Source of the DNA: Chloroflexota bacterium
Lineage (GTDB): Bacteria > Chloroflexota > Dehalococcoidia > JACPQK01
NCBI GenBank assembly: GCA_016190505.1
Contig: JACPQM010000017.1
Span: 1-45,456, forward strand
Direction: 5' to 3'
Length of the DNA: 45,456 nucleotides
Below the pieces are notes generated by a model. That model did not search any database, was not told the DNA's origin, and was given only the letters and a program-made list of their open reading frames with translations. This document shows, in pieces, positions 44,539 through 45,456 of this stretch (the first letter of the stretch is position 1; the number at the start of each line of letters is the position of its first letter). Position numbers and translations under genes: made by a program.

Positions 44539-45071
44539 TGCTGGGCCACCACCTCAGCGCCCACCACCTTCGCACCCAGCACCTTTTCCATGTGCTTCAG
44601 GGCAAACCTATGCGCCTCCTGGTCGAAGGTAGCCACGCAGTTAGCTGGCACCACCACCTCGTAGTCCCGGTCGCGAGCGTCGCCCACGGTGTGCAGGACA
44701 CAGATGTCCGTGCACACGCCGGTCACCACCACTTGGTCCGGTTTGAGTTGGGCCAGCCGTTCGCCAAGCCTGGTGCCGTAGAAGGCGCTGAAGCGCCTCT
44801 TCGGGATATACTCGCCCCGGTACCCCTGGAGTTCGGGTACTATCTCGGTCTCGGTCGTGCCTACGACGCAGTGCCGAGGGAACATGCGGAACTCCAGGTC
44901 ATTGGGGTCATGATTGTCGCACAGGTAGAGAATGGTCGAGCCTTTGGCCAACTCCGCCTCCAGGAGCTGGGCTACGGCAGGGACAATGCGCCCGGCCTCG
45001 GGGAAAGATAGGGCATGGCCTTCCTCGACAAACCCGCGCACCATGTCAATGACCAGCACCGCGTTTGCCAC
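44535..45071 (-). CDS. pncA: Nicotinamidase / isochorismatase-family hydrolase
   Basis: 178 residues, GTG start with AAGGAGGTGA upstream. The triad D9 (LVIDMVRGF), K91 (IPKRRFSAF) and C124 (GVCTDICV) is complete. The metal ligands D52 and H54 (CDNHD) are those of nicotinamidases, which supports PncA over other isochorismatase-fold enzymes. It hydrolyses nicotinamide to nicotinate and ammonia, feeding the next gene. The promoter at 45105-45133 has a palindrome in its spacer. Confidence 0.9.
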   Translation of the reverse strand: MANAVLVIDMVRGFVEEGHALSFPEAGRIVPAVAQLLEAELAKGSTILYLCDNHDPNDLEFRMFPRHCVVGTTETEIVPELQGYRGEYIPKRRFSAFYGTRLGERLAQLKPDQVVVTGVCTDICVLHTVGDARDRDYEVVVPANCVATFDQEAHRFALKHMEKVLGAKVVGAEVVAQQ

Positions 45072-45104
45072 CGCCGCTCACCTCCTTGCAACAGCCTTCG
45101 TCCC

Positions 45105-45133
45105 AGATTAGACCCACTGAGGTGGGCCGTCAA
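45105..45133 (-). promoter_or_regulatory. pncAB promoter with a palindrome in the spacer
   Basis: On the minus strand: TTGACG (45133-45128), 17-nt spacer, TAATCT (45110-45105). The spacer is an imperfect palindrome, GCCCAC-CTCA-GTGGGT, placed where a repressor would block polymerase. Confidence 0.6.
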
Positions 45134-45152
45134 GCCAGCCACGCTCCCAAAA

Positions 45153-45198
45153 TCCGCCACCTCTTATGTCTACCGGTAGGGCAGTTTTCTCACCCAGG
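45153..45198 (-). repeat. 46-bp dispersed repeat, copy 2
   Basis: Reverse-complement counterpart of 15929-15974. Contains TTATGTCTACCGGTAGGGCA. Confidence 0.8.
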
Positions 45199-45212
45199 TG
45201 GTGCACCAACGC

Positions 45213-45242
45213 GTAGGGGCCCCGATACACCGGGGCCCCTAC
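45213..45242. repeat. Palindromic hairpin repeat (CCCCGATACACCGGGG type)
   Basis: Arms GTAGGGGCCCCG and CGGGGCCCCTAC around a short loop GATACA. It lies between the two dispersed repeat blocks (45153-45198 and 45301-45318). Confidence 0.8.
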
Positions 45243-45300
45243 GGTTTGACCGGATCTCGTGGTGTCCCCAAGGCGCTGGGTTTTCCTGGTCTTCGTTTTT

Positions 45301-45318
45301 GATGGCGGATCAAGGCGG
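45301..45318 (+). repeat. 18-bp dispersed repeat block
   Basis: GATGGCGGATCAAGGCGG, found on the opposite strand at 15781-15798 with one difference. It has the same relative order to the palindrome and the 46-bp block as at 15.8-16 kb. Confidence 0.7.
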
Positions 45319-45363
45319 ACAGGACGACGTATCAGAGTCGTGCCCCTGGCACCGGGCATGCCC

Positions 45364-45447
45364 CGTCATTGCGAGCGCAGCGAAGCAATCTTCTGCCCAT
45401 GTCACCGTCAGTAGATTGCTTCGTCGTTACGCTCCTCGCAACGACGG
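45364..45447. repeat. Long imperfect palindrome of the CGTCATTGCGAG type
   Basis: The left arm CGTCATTGCGAGCGCAGCGA then AGCAATCT pairs with the right arm AGATTGCTTCGTCGTTACGC then TCCTCGCAACGACG. This is a dispersed hairpin repeat seen in many bacterial genomes. The last 385 bp of the window hold only repeats and the pncAB promoter, and no gene. Confidence 0.75.
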
Positions 45448-45456
45448 AATGCGCAC

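Overview
The window is a GC-rich bacterial chromosome segment. It most likely comes from the Chloroflexota, probably a Dehalococcoidia/SAR202-like lineage known mainly from metagenomes. The grounds are the very large two-part DUF2298 membrane protein, a soluble RdhA-type protein, the type of EF-Tu, a detached rplKAJL cluster that lacks rpoBC, and many short palindromic intergenic repeats. This placement is inference; no 16S rRNA gene is present. Several promoters fit a sigma-70 consensus (TTGACA, 16-18 nt, TATAAT-like).

Layout. 0-5 kb: a hypothetical protein, an IS110-family insertion sequence, cinA, a DUF2249 protein and a lone ribbon-helix-helix regulator. 5-10.5 kb (minus strand): a translation operon read as tRNA-Thr(TGT), tRNA-Tyr(GTA), tRNA-Thr(GGT), tuf, rpmG, secE, nusG, rplK, rplA, L10 leader with attenuator, rplJ, rplL, radC. 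10.6-15.5 kb: galT with an upstream short ORF, divergent from a probable nitric-oxide/anaerobiosis cluster (Crp/Fnr regulator, DUF2249, class-I amidotransferase, NnrS-like membrane protein with terminal DUF1858-like domains).

15.5-21.9 kb: a segment of about 6.2 kb bounded by two nearly identical 189-bp direct repeats, which are the 3' end of the NnrS-like gene. It carries a reductive-dehalogenase-like gene (no Tat signal, no RdhB anchor), a 7Fe-type ferredoxin and two tandem paralogous family-5 solute-binding lipoproteins. It looks like an acquired module and is the most interesting system in the window.

21.9-27.8 kb (minus): one 1992-residue secreted protein with two seven-repeat propellers (FG-GAP-like and RCC1), six copies of an unrecognised module, and a C-terminal inhibitor-I9/subtilase unit. 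28-34 kb: SLOG protein plus enolase, MscS channel plus a TrpB2-like protein that lacks the catalytic lysine, queF and gap. 34-40.5 kb: an orphan AAA ATPase of lower GC, the DUF2298/GT39 fusion, and two small envelope proteins. 40.5-45.1 kb (minus): pheA, a trkA/ktrB potassium-uptake pair, and pncA-pncB for NAD salvage. The right end holds dispersed repeats.

Connected functions: glycolysis (eno, gap), NAD salvage (pncA, pncB and the NMN deamidase cinA), translation, osmotic and potassium homeostasis (mscS, ktrB/trkA) and low-oxygen or nitrosative stress response.
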